A stretch of 64,000 nt of DNA, from positions 1-64,000 of IMG/VR virus record IMGVR_UViG_3300044825_003205. One strand, given 5' to 3'. A program made the position numbers and the translations under genes. Numbering within the stretch: the first letter of the stretch is position 1; every line of letters begins with the position of its first letter. Below are positions 1-9,500 of the stretch, piece after piece. Below the pieces are notes generated by a model. That model had not been told where the DNA came from. It saw only the letters and a program-made list of their open reading frames with translations, and searched no databases. Source of the stretch: a virus.

Positions 1-800
1 TTCCTGATGAACCACTTGTACCTGAACTTCCTGAAGAGCCACTTGTTCCTGAAGAACCTGATGAACCACTTGTGCCAGAACTTCCTGATGTTCCTGATGA
101 ACCACTTGTACCTGAACTTCCTGATGTACCACTAGAGCCTGAAGAACCACTTGTTCCTGATGAACCACTTGTACCTGAACTTCCTGAAGAGCCACTTGTT
201 CCTGAAGAACCTGATGAACCACTTGTGCCAGAACTTCCTGATGTTCCTGATGAACCACTTGTACCTGAACTTCCTGATGTTCCTGATGAACCACTTGTAC
301 CTGAACTTCCTGAAGAACCACTTGTACCTGAAGAACCTGATGAGCCACTTGTGCCAGAACTTCCTGATGTTCCTGATGAACCACTTGTACCTGATGAGCC
401 TGAACTTCCTGATGTACCACTAGAGCCTGAAGAACCACTTGTTCCTGAAGAACCACTTGTACCTGAACTTCCTGAAGAGCCACTTGTTCCTGAAGAACCT
501 GATGAACCACTTGTGCCAGAACTTCCTGATGTTCCTGATGAACCACTTGTGCCAGAACTTCCTGATGTTCCTGAAGAACCTGATGAACCACTTGTACCTG
601 AACTTCCTGAAGAGCCACTTGTTCCTGAAGAACCACTTGTGCCAGAACTTCCTGATGTTCCTGATGAGCCACTTGTGCCAGAACTCCCTGATGTTCCTGA
701 TGAACCACTTGTTCCTGATGAACCTGATGAGCCACTTGTGCCAGAACTTCCTGACGAGCCACTTGTGCCAGAACTACCACTTGTTCCCGATGAACCATCC
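1..800 (-). repeat. 9-base periodic coding repeat (GSS/GTS triplets), first copy
   Basis: The strand encodes GSS and GTS triplets in a 9-base unit with Gly codons spaced every nine bases. It is cut by the window edge and has no fixed larger unit. It forms the collagen-like part of the beta-helix fibre gene. Confidence 0.9.
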
Positions 801-3800
801 GCACCTGAATTACTCCAAAAAGTGTTTCCTACATTATCAATTACCAAAAATTTAGTAAGTAAATTATCTTGAGTAATGTTTGTTAAAGTAAGATTACCTG
901 ATGTAGTTGCTGTGGCCGATATTGTATTTACGTTGAATAAATCATTTCCTCCTAACCCTAAGTCCCCTGTCATCTGTCTACCACCATCAACTAACAAATA
1001 TTGTTGGTGGTCATCAGCTGTGAGTCCTAATAAGTTACCGTGAATTGAAGTCGCGTTTACCCCACTGGCCTTGAAACCAATCACAGGTCTGATGTCTTCA
1101 ATCTGAACAATTCCTGTGAGTCCTTGTTGTATATAAATTGACGCAATAGAAACTACACCGTCTGTAAAGAAATCGGGTGGTAATGGTAATGGTGCATTTT
1201 CTGTTTCAACTAATGTCGCAAATTCTGTTTGTCCTAAAACTAAGAAATATTCTTCATTACTACCTTCACCAACAACATACAATGTATGTTTGGTGAAAGC
1301 TGATGCTGTCAATCCCGATAACCCTGTTTGGTTTGGATTATATTGAGAACTATTTACAAATGTAGTTGCAGATGTAACCCATCCTGAACCGTTATTCCAA
1401 TATTGGGTAAAAGTAATTGGTGTTGCTCCTGATGGAAGAAAATTATTTTCAGAGAACCAATAATTACCTGACGTTACATCTAAGGTAAATGCGGTTGACC
1501 CCGTTGTCGTAATCGAACCTGTTGCATATACAGGTCCAAGAGCTTGTCTATTGAAGCTTGATAATAAAGTTGCAGTATGTTGTGCATTATATGGTGATGC
1601 ATCTATCAATTCAACTCCTGTTGAATTTGTTACCACCCTACCCATTATTATATTATAGAATGGGTCAGGAAGTCCTGCGTTAGCTACTAATGTTCCATTA
1701 TTGGAAATATAAATGTAGTTGTCTGTATTTGCACTTAAAGTAAGTTGTCCATCAACCCAATCGTATCTTTTGATAATACTTGGGTCTAATTGGTCTGACA
1801 AGTAACCGAATCCTGCAGATGTGTTGATTGATGTTCCACTGATAATAGTAATGGTTCCACCACTCAAAAGTCCCATCGCACTTCCTTGGAAAATCAGGGT
1901 GGAAGCATCCGTATGTGTTCCATCAGCAAATGTTACGGAAAGTTTTCTTGTAATGTCGTTTTCACCATCAGTATCGTCCAAGAAGTTCCAATAAAAGTCT
2001 TGACTTGCAGTATTGATTTTTGAATGGTCAGAAACACCTTGATATCTACCTCTTGTTTGTGCATTTAATATATTAAAATCATAAGTTGTAGAACCATGAA
2101 TCATGGAACCTACAATTCTGAATGTTGGTCCGTCTCCTGTATTTGGAACATATACCGCAGTGTCCCAATCTTGAATGTCAAGTGCAGCCGCTTCTACCAC
2201 AGCACTGTCACTCATCTCTAAACACGTAGAGCCTGTTAGTGATGCACCTTCGAATGTACAGACGTACATATTCAAACTTGACCCTGAACCTGTAACTTTG
2301 TTACCTACAACGTTATCTGCTGTTGGGAATAGGTAATAGTTTTCCATGTTAACTAAACATCCTACACCGTTGCTAGCTTCTACTAGAACACCGTAACTGA
2401 AAACACCATTTATATCAACATATTCACCATAAAACTGTGTGTCTTGTGTTGAAGATTTTACCCAAATACCAATGTCAGAGTCGACTATAGTAATTTTATG
2501 ACATTGTCCGAAGTCCCCAATATCATCAGCATAAATTGCCGCATATCCTGCACCAGCACCTGAGAAACTCAAGAACGAAACTTCGTTATTTACACCAATT
2601 TTTAATATGTGTTGTGATGCCGAGTTAGGGAATAATTCGGTTGTTTGTATATTCGAACCTTGAATACTTACATATGGTTTACCTGTTAAATCTATTTGGT
2701 CTTCAAAGAATTGACCCGGACCAACACTAACTAAAAATCTATTACTTTCTGAAGAACCCGTAATCCAATCAACAGCGGCTTTAACTGAGGTAAATTCACC
2801 ACCCTTCTTAGCCACAGTGATAACTCTTGGGTCTTGACCAACAACATATATTGGAGCATTGATTGGTATTTCAGTTTTTAAGAATGTATCTGTACCTTGT
2901 AATTTACCTGTTGTATTTGGATTTTCAATTACAACATCTTTTGTGTTGTTTTCAAAGTTAAGTGCGATTGCATCAATAGACGGTGCCGAACCTGTGTTAG
3001 GTACGTAAATACCTGTCGCCCATCTTTGGAAGTTAACAGCTGTCAGTCTGAGAGAACCACCATTTTCAACCCAAAAACCTGTTCCTGATGCGGCACCTAC
3101 TGCCTTTGTTAAAAGACAACCGTTCACGATGAATGCACAACCTGGTTGGTCTGATTTTGCAAAAATTAAACCTGATGTTGTTGTAACCCCACCATTAGTA
3201 GATGTAACGTTTCTAAGTTGCATCCTACCAATACCACTTCCATCGTTTGTAACATAGAAACCTATAGTAAATGGATAACCACCATACTTTACGTTTGAAC
3301 ACTGCATGATACAGTTTCCACCACCAGTACCCACAGTTTTAGCATGAGTATAGTTTGCTCCAAATCTCACATCTTCAACATAAGAAATGGCATTCAATTG
3401 TGGTGTTGTTGATGAAGAGTAGACAACGCAGGCAACTCCTGTTCCCGTACAACCTTGAAGTTGAACGTTCGTGACCATCGATTGGTCTGCCATCAAAATC
3501 AAAGACTGATTCGGATTGTTTGCTTGAATTACCGTGCTTGTAGAACTATCACCAACGATAGTAACATAAGACTTTAATACTATTTGGTCTTCGTAATATT
3601 GACCAGCATAAACTCTTACAGTATAGGTATTTGCTGAGGTTGCCCCTGAAATACTATCAACAGCTTCTTTAACGGAAAAAAAATCTACACCGGAGCTTCC
3701 GGTCATACCAACCGTAACAACATTTTCAATGTTACCTGAAGAACCAGTACCTGCAACAATCCAATTGGTTCCATCACTTATAACTTGCACACTACCATAT

Positions 3801-4066
3801 TGTCTGAGAGTGGTTGTTATTTCTCCATCTATTGTTTGAGAACCTGAACCGTCTACAGTAATTGTACCTGTACCCGAGTTTTTAATTAAATAATTTTTTC
3901 CTGCAATATCAACCGCAGTTGGTAGGGTTATTGTAAACGTACCTGAGGTTGCGTCTACAACATAATCGTCTTCTCCAACAGTATATGTCGAAGTGACCGC
4001 AGTATATGGAACAGTAAGACTACCAAGGGATATTAGACCCCTACGAGCTATAAATTCATTTGCCAT
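1..4066 (-). CDS. Tail fibre/spike with beta-helix repeats and Gly-Ser-Thr collagen-like tail (3' end outside window)
   Basis: One open frame runs from the ATG at 4066 to the window edge (1355 codons, no stop), so the C-terminus is missing. After an N-terminal region of about 110 residues there are two related pectin-lyase-like segments, starting near residues 125 and 415. Each has the pattern FxSVKxAVD followed by GQxxEDQI and a polar beta-strand-rich stretch, which suggests a duplicated beta-helix. Near residue 1010-1030 is the fibre motif LTADDHQQYLLVDGG then MTGDL, known from many phage tail fibres. From about residue 1085 onward the protein is Gly-Ser-Ser/Gly-Thr-Ser triplets with Gly at every third position. 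GAGG lies about 7 nt before the ATG. A role in host recognition or glycan binding/cleavage is inferred; no catalytic residues were assigned. Confidence 0.85.
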   Translation of the reverse strand, partial: MANEFIARRGLISLGSLTVPYTAVTSTYTVGEDDYVVDATSGTFTITLPTAVDIAGKNYLIKNSGTGTITVDGSGSQTIDGEITTTLRQYGSVQVISDGTNWIVAGTGSSGNIENVVTVGMTGSSGVDFFSVKEAVDSISGATSANTYTVRVYAGQYYEDQIVLKSYVTIVGDSSTSTVIQANNPNQSLILMADQSMVTNVQLQGCTGTGVACVVYSSSTTPQLNAISYVEDVRFGANYTHAKTVGTGGGNCIMQCSNVKYGGYPFTIGFYVTNDGSGIGRMQLRNVTSTNGGVTTTSGLIFAKSDQPGCAFIVNGCLLTKAVGAASGTGFWVENGGSLRLTAVNFQRWATGIYVPNTGSAPSIDAIALNFENNTKDVVIENPNTTGKLQGTDTFLKTEIPINAPIYVVGQDPRVITVAKKGGEFTSVKAAVDWITGSSESNRFLVSVGPGQFFEDQIDLTGKPYVSIQGSNIQTTELFPNSASQHILKIGVNNEVSFLSFSGAGAGYAAIYADDIGDFGQCHKITIVDSDIGIWVKSSTQDTQFYGEYVDINGVFSYGVLVEASNGVGCLVNMENYYLFPTADNVVGNKVTGSGSSLNMYVCTFEGASLTGSTCLEMSDSAVVEAAALDIQDWDTAVYVPNTGDGPTFRIVGSMIHGSTTYDFNILNAQTRGRYQGVSDHSKINTASQDFYWNFLDDTDGENDITRKLSVTFADGTHTDASTLIFQGSAMGLLSGGTITIISGTSINTSAGFGYLSDQLDPSIIKRYDWVDGQLTLSANTDNYIYISNNGTLVANAGLPDPFYNIIMGRVVTNSTGVELIDASPYNAQHTATLLSSFNRQALGPVYATGSITTTGSTAFTLDVTSGNYWFSENNFLPSGATPITFTQYWNNGSGWVTSATTFVNSSQYNPNQTGLSGLTASAFTKHTLYVVGEGSNEEYFLVLGQTEFATLVETENAPLPLPPDFFTDGVVSIASIYIQQGLTGIVQIEDIRPVIGFKASGVNATSIHGNLLGLTADDHQQYLLVDGGRQMTGDLGLGGNDLFNVNTISATATTSGNLTLTNITQDNLLTKFLVIDNVGNTFWSNSGADGSSGTSGSSGTSGSSGSSGTSGSSGSSGTSGSSGTSGSSGTSGSSGTSGSSGTSGSSGTSGSSGSSGTSGSSGSSGTSGSSGTSGSSGTSGSSGTSGSSGSSGTSGSSGSSGTSGSSGTSGSSGSSGTSGSSGSSGTSGSSGTSGSSGTSGSSGSSGTSGSSGSSGTSGSSGTSGSSGTSGSSGTSGSSGTSGSSGSSGTSGSSGSSGTSGSSGTSGSSGSSGTSGSSGTSGSSGTSGSSGTSGSSGSSGTSGSSGSSGTSGSSG

Positions 4067-4121
4067 TCAGAACCTCTTTTTTCCCTATCCAAAAGAAAAA
4101 TTCCTTTATCTTTATTTTAAG

Positions 4122-4129
4122 ATAAATAG
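4122..4129 (-). promoter_or_regulatory. CTATTTAT motif upstream of the beta-helix fibre gene
   Basis: Coding-strand CTATTTAT 56 nt before the ATG at 4066; the start also has GAGG nearby. Confidence 0.35.
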
Positions 4130-4215
4130 CATGGATTTCAATAATCTAAAGCTTTTATTTTAATAAATTCGAATAGTTGTTAAATTAACAAATATGTAAT
4201 TCTATTTTATCTTTC

Positions 4216-4752
4216 CTAAGCAATTTCGTAACTACCATTCCAAATAAATCTATCAGTACTAGCCCAAGTGAATGGTTGTGTCGCATTTACATCACTTGCA
4301 GTTCCATTTGTAATATTTACATATTGTAATGGCGCTTTGGTGTTAAATCCCGCTCTTGCTCCATTCAGAGTGGCATTATACCAAGCAGAACCATTATCTA
4401 ATAAAGTAGCAGTCATTAATATTCCATCAGCATCTGCAGCTGTAAATGGCATTGATACATACCATTCTCCTGAACCAAATGTTGTTGTTGTCCCCATTGC
4501 AATATTACCTCTCACAAAACAAGTTTTACCTACAAGAGCATAATTACCTGTAATTGTCCCATTGCCAATAACAGGATTTACTGATGATGCTGTCCAAATA
4601 GGTGTATATGGTGTCCAAGAAATTTGAGAACCAAGTAATATCTCTCTTGTCACTTTATAGGATTCTGTTAGTCCGCTGTTGTCAATAACAATATAAACTC
4701 CTGTAGAGTTTCCTGTAAATGTTGGTAATGCACTTATTTTTGTATTTGCCAT
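4216..4752 (-). CDS. Small fibre-tip-like virion protein
   Basis: This 178-residue protein is rich in Thr, Asn, Gly and aromatic residues. Residues 45-110 resemble a beta-rich module found at the ends of phage tail fibres: a W-x-P-x-W-x-A start, then NGTITGNY, then a GTTTTFGSGEW strand and a PF motif. It lies between the LamG lectin gene and the beta-helix fibre gene and probably shares their transcript. The start MANTKISALP also fits a fibre-type N-terminus. It could be a separate tip or receptor-binding subunit, or an accessory of the neighbouring fibre; the sequence does not decide. No signal peptide or membrane segment is visible. Confidence 0.7.
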   Translation of the reverse strand: MANTKISALPTFTGNSTGVYIVIDNSGLTESYKVTREILLGSQISWTPYTPIWTASSVNPVIGNGTITGNYALVGKTCFVRGNIAMGTTTTFGSGEWYVSMPFTAADADGILMTATLLDNGSAWYNATLNGARAGFNTKAPLQYVNITNGTASDVNATQPFTWASTDRFIWNGSYEIA

Positions 4753-4763
4753 TTTTTCATGTT

Positions 4764-6581
4764 TTAAAGTCTATCTATTTCGATATTATCACCATTTTCG
4801 GCAGTGGCTATCGAACTATCCTCGAATAATAATAAATATGTTTCTGAGGTTGATGGAGTAGGTGTAACTGTTGGTGTGATTGTAGTAGTATTGGAAGGCG
4901 TTTGAGTATTAGTTATAGTAACTGTTGGTGTAGGAGTTGGGGTTTGACAATTATTTCCACATGGAAAACTCGCTCTTACCCAAGTAATACAATCTGTACT
5001 TTGACCAGGTTCACAGAACAAATCATTTGTAGTTAACGAACCTTCGAGCGCACAACTAATAATTGTTTGGTTTCCTCCACCGATTGCAACTACTGAATCA
5101 TTTGAACCATTACAATTGACATAGTAAACTATTTTAGATGTTGAATAATAATTTGTTATTTCATATTGATAACAATCACAAACAGGAGAAGATGTTGGTG
5201 TTGAAGTTAGTGTCGGTGTTTCTGTCAATGTTGGTGTTTCTGTCAATGTCGGTGTTGAAGTTAGTGTAGGTGTTTCTGTAAATGTCGGTGTTGCAGTTAG
5301 TGTAGGTGTTTCTGTCAATGTTGGTGTTTCTGTTAATGTCGGAGTTGAAGTTAGTGTAGGTGTTTCTGTAAATGTCGGAGTTGAAGTTAGTGTAGGTGTC
5401 TCTGTCAATGTCGGTGTTGCAGTAGGTGTGATTGTAGTAGTGTTGGAAGGTGTTTGAGTATTAGTTATAGTAACTGTTGGTGTAGGAGTTGGTGTTACAT
5501 CCAAGAATCTTGTATAAGTATCATTATAGTTTTGTAAAATCTGAGGACCTGATAACGCAGTGTTGTAAATTTTCACAATAGCCAAATCACCATCAACCAA
5601 ATTACCCGAACTAAGAGTTTCATCCCACCTTCTCATCAACCTGACTTCACCACCTGACTGAGATGTTCCAACATAATTTAATGTACCACCTGAAGCAAAA
5701 CCATTGACATATTGTCTTATTGTCGAACCATCATAAGTACCAACTACTTGGTACCACACATTAGTTTGTGGCACAAAACCTGTTGTAGTTCTCCAAGCAC
5801 CGTTGAAATATCCAACAGCCAAATTGTAGTTATTAGGTGCATTATTTGTCCCTATACTAAAATTTAATCTATTGACTAAGTTGAATTGATTTGAAACAAT
5901 CGAAGTCACTTTTCCTGTCAAGGATGTCGCTAACTTAAACCAAACCTCAACAGTCCAATTGGAAAGGTCTCCTATATTTGGAATCGTTCCATATTCTAAA
6001 GACACATCATCAAAACTTAGAATTCCACCGTAATTTGACGAATACGTTGGTGAGTTGAATAATGTTGCATTATTATTTCCTCCCGCTAAATCAGTCCAAG
6101 TTGAACCTGTCGTTGGGTATGAAAGTAAATTTCCTGAATCTAAATAAACTAATAGACTCGAAGGTATTGTTGATGGTGTTATTGTAGGTGTGTTTGTCGG
6201 AGTAGGAGTAGGGCTGGCTCCACTAAAAGAATTCCAATAACCGTTGTTTGTCAACCAAGTACTTGCATCTGTACCATTAGTGAATGTTTGTTGACCAGAT
6301 GCAACCCAATTCGCCAATTCAGTAAAAGATTCTTCAGTTTTTGTTGTAGACCTCCAAAAACCTAAATAAGCAGGAATAAATACTGGATTTGGTTGTGTTC
6401 CTCCTGTTGTTTGATGAGCTATAACGTATCCCAAATCTTCGTCAGGTCCCATCCACCATTTGACTCCACCAATATCCAAATCATATCTTAAACTCTCTAC
6501 CCCAATTGCCAAGTTACCAACTTGTTCAGTACCACTGATTGTTGACCCAGTGTTGTACGCAAATGGTCTAGTAGTTGCCAT
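4764..6581 (-). CDS. LamG-type lectin domain protein with Thr/Pro-rich linkers
   Basis: Domain order: an N-terminal virion-type region with a WWMGPDEDLGYVIAH segment (residues ~40-55); a PTPTPTNTPTITPS linker; a concanavalin/LamG-like jelly-roll from about residue 140 to 360 (LVYLDSGN, WTVEVWFKL, VWYQVVGTYDGS, LAIVKIYNTALS); a long repetitive [15 protein letters not shown] linker; a compact Cys-rich module (about ten Cys, residues ~480-550); and a second copy of the linker. A ~70-base segment encoding the linker occurs twice (near 4867-4940 and 5428-5491). LamG folds usually bind glycans, so a surface adhesin on the tail is inferred. I chose the ATG at 6581 because it follows the upstream stop as TAA-T-ATG; an in-frame ATG at 6605 would overlap the upstream gene. 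Confidence 0.8.
   Translation of the reverse strand: MATTRPFAYNTGSTISGTEQVGNLAIGVESLRYDLDIGGVKWWMGPDEDLGYVIAHQTTGGTQPNPVFIPAYLGFWRSTTKTEESFTELANWVASGQQTFTNGTDASTWLTNNGYWNSFSGASPTPTPTNTPTITPSTIPSSLLVYLDSGNLLSYPTTGSTWTDLAGGNNNATLFNSPTYSSNYGGILSFDDVSLEYGTIPNIGDLSNWTVEVWFKLATSLTGKVTSIVSNQFNLVNRLNFSIGTNNAPNNYNLAVGYFNGAWRTTTGFVPQTNVWYQVVGTYDGSTIRQYVNGFASGGTLNYVGTSQSGGEVRLMRRWDETLSSGNLVDGDLAIVKIYNTALSGPQILQNYNDTYTRFLDVTPTPTPTVTITNTQTPSNTTTITPTATPTLTETPTLTSTPTFTETPTLTSTPTLTETPTLTETPTLTATPTFTETPTLTSTPTLTETPTLTETPTLTSTPTSSPVCDCYQYEITNYYSTSKIVYYVNCNGSNDSVVAIGGGNQTIISCALEGSLTTNDLFCEPGQSTDCITWVRASFPCGNNCQTPTPTPTVTITNTQTPSNTTTITPTVTPTPSTSETYLLLFEDSSIATAENGDNIEIDRL
5190..5430 (-). repeat. Thr/Pro linker coding repeat
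   Basis: Tandem 18-base-type units encode [12 protein letters not shown] in the LamG gene. The flanking segment at 5428-5491 recurs at 4867-4940. Confidence 0.8.
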
Positions 6582-6582
6582 A

Positions 6583-9500
6583 TTAAAAAGTAATTTTTGT
6601 TGCAACTTTTACTAACCAAGTACCTGATGTTACAACAGCCTTTAATCTTATATTACTACTATTAACATCAACTTGGAAACTTATACCTTCGGTCGAACCG
6701 TTTAGGTCAGGAGTTGAATATTCTGTATATGTCGTTCCTGAACAATTCCAAGCTGCAAGAACAACCCCTGTTCTGATTTCATTCGAAACCCCTTGAACAA
6801 AGTAATCAAAATTTGCAGATGAACCAGAAACACATGGAATTAAAGAAATTACAGTAGTCCCACTTGTTAACGAACTTCCCGATGCAGAGTCAACAAAAAC
6901 ATTACCCAATATGGTCAATGACTTTGTCGTGGAATCGTAAGTGAATCCTGATTCCGCAATTGCCCCATCAGTAGTACCGTCAGATGTCAGTATTCTTGTT
7001 AATGCAGGATTTTGTACTGTTGAGAATCCCGTACCACTTGTCCCTGAAGAACCACTTGTTCCCGATGAACCTGATGTGCCAGAACTTCCACTTGTTCCCG
7101 ATGAACCTGATGTGCCAGAACTTCCACTTGTCCCTGAAGAACCACTTGTTCCAGAACTTCCACTTGTCCCTGAAGAACCACTTGTTCCCGATGAACCTGA
7201 TGTGCCAGAACTTCCACTTGTCCCTGAAGAACCACTTGTTCCAGAACTTCCACTTGTCCCTGAAGAACCACTTGTTCCACTAGAACCTGAAGAACCATCT
7301 TGGCCATCTTGGCCAGGTTCTCCTGATGGTGCAACTTGCCAAGAACTATATACACCTGAACCAACGGTTTCTTCAGTGATATACGTTAAAGAATTAGTCG
7401 TTGATGATACTATCTTACCTATGATATAGTTTTGATAGTCGTAAGATATTATTGCATGTTGTCCTGGAACCCAACAAGTATCACCTGTAATTGAAATTGT
7501 ATTTTGTGCACTTCCACCAGATAAACAAGCAATATTAACAGTCCATGTATCGGATGTTCCCGATATTGATGTCTCAACTTTTAGATAATAAGTGTCGTTG
7601 TCTACATTTATAGTTTGATTTCCTGTTGTAGGTGTATTGATTGAAGGTCCCCAAGGTCCTGGATAAGTAGCAAAACCAACCCAACCACTTGTCCAAACAT
7701 TTGTAAGGGTCGAATCTTGTACTGTAAACCTATTTGGAACATCAATAGCATACCACTGTAAAGATATCGAGCCCGAAAAAGATAAATAATCGAGAGTTTT
7801 GGATGGATAAGTATAGAATCCGCTTGTACCTGCCGGTGAACTTTCAGTGAAAGAATAATCAGTACAAGTATTACCTGTCACAGATATTGTTGAGTCTGAT
7901 GTTACACATATATCAGGTGAGGTTCCACTCGTTCCTGATGAACCGCTTGTACCAGAGCTACCACTCGTTCCAGAACTTCCTGATGTTCCTGAACTTCCGC
8001 TAGTTCCTGATGAACCGCTTGTACCAGAGCTACCACTTGTTCCTGAAGAACCATCTGAACCTGATGTACCAGAACTTCCTGATGTTCCTGAAGAACCGCT
8101 TGTACCAGAACTTCCTGATGTTCCTGAAGAACCATCTGAACCTGAGGTTCCTGAGCTTCCGCTAGTTCCTGATGAACCGCTTGTACCAGAGCTACCACTT
8201 GTTCCTGAAGAACCATCCGAACCTGATGTACCAGAACTTCCTGATGTTCCTGAAGAACCGCTTGTACCAGAACTTCCTGATGTTCCTGAGCTTCCACTAG
8301 TTCCTGATGAACCGCTTGTACCAGAGCTACCACTTGTTCCTGAAGAACCATCCGAACCTGATGTTCCTGAGCTTCCACTAGTTCCTGAAGAACCGCTTGT
8401 ACCAGAACTTCCTGATGTTCCTGAAGAACCGCTTGTACCAGAACTTCCTGATGTTCCTGATGAACCATCTGAACCTGAGGTTCCTGAGCTTCCGCTAGTT
8501 CCTGATGAACCGCTTGTACCAGAGCTACCACTCGTTCCAGAACTTCCTGATGTTCCTGAACTTCCGCTAGTTCCTGATGAACCGCTTGTACCAGAGCTAC
8601 CACTTGTTCCTGAAGAACCATCCGAACCTGATGTACCAGAACTTCCTGATGTTCCTGAAGAACCGCTTGTACCAGAGCTACCACTCGTTCCAGAACTTCC
8701 TGATGTTCCTGAACTTCCGCTAGTTCCTGATGAACCGCTTGTACCAGAGCTACCACTTGTTCCTGAAGAACCATCCGAACCTGATGTACCAGAACTTCCT
8801 GATGTTCCTGAAGAACCGCTTGTACCAGAGCTACCACTCGTTCCAGAACTTCCTGATGTTCCTGAGCTTCCACTAGTTCCTGATGAACCGCTTGTACCAG
8901 AACTTCCTGATGTTCCTGATGAACCATCTGAACCTGATGTACCAGAACTTCCTGATGTTCCTGAAGAACCGCTTGTACCAGAACTTCCTGATGTTCCTGA
9001 ACTTCCACTAGTTCCTGATGAACCGCTTGTACCAGAACTTCCTGATGTTCCTGAGCTTCCACTAGTTCCTGATGAACCGCTTGTACCAGAACTTCCTGAT
9101 GTTCCTGATGAACCATCTGAACCTGAGGTTCCTGAGCTCCCGCTAGTTCCTGATGAACCGCTTGTACCAGAGCTACCACTTGTTCCTGAAGAACCATCCG
9201 AACCTGATGTTCCTGAGCTTCCACTAGTTCCTGATGAACCGCTTGTACCAGAGCTACCACTCGTTCCAGAACTTCCTGATGTTCCTGAACTTCCGCTAGT
9301 TCCTGATGAACCGCTTGTACCAGAGCTACCACTTGTTCCTGAAGAACCATCCGAACCTGATGTACCAGAACTTCCTGATGTTCCTGATGAACCATCTGAA
9401 CCTGAGGTTCCTGAGCTTCCGCTAGTTCCTGATGAACCGCTTGTACCAGAGCTACCACTTGTTCCTGAAGAACCATCCGAACCTGATGTACCAGAACTTC

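Noticed and set aside
72-872. Plus-strand open frame rich in Pro, Glu and Val (PDEPLVPELP)
   Set aside because: It is the antisense of the GSS/GTS repeat; its composition follows from the 9-base unit and it has no independent start context.
4170-4195. Short TTGTTAA/TTAACAA inverted repeat after the small fibre-tip gene
   Set aside because: Stem without space for a stable loop and very A/T-rich; not supported as a terminator.
6941-7429. Plus-strand frame over the second collagen block
   Set aside because: Antisense shadow; no start signal or protein-like sequence outside the repeat.
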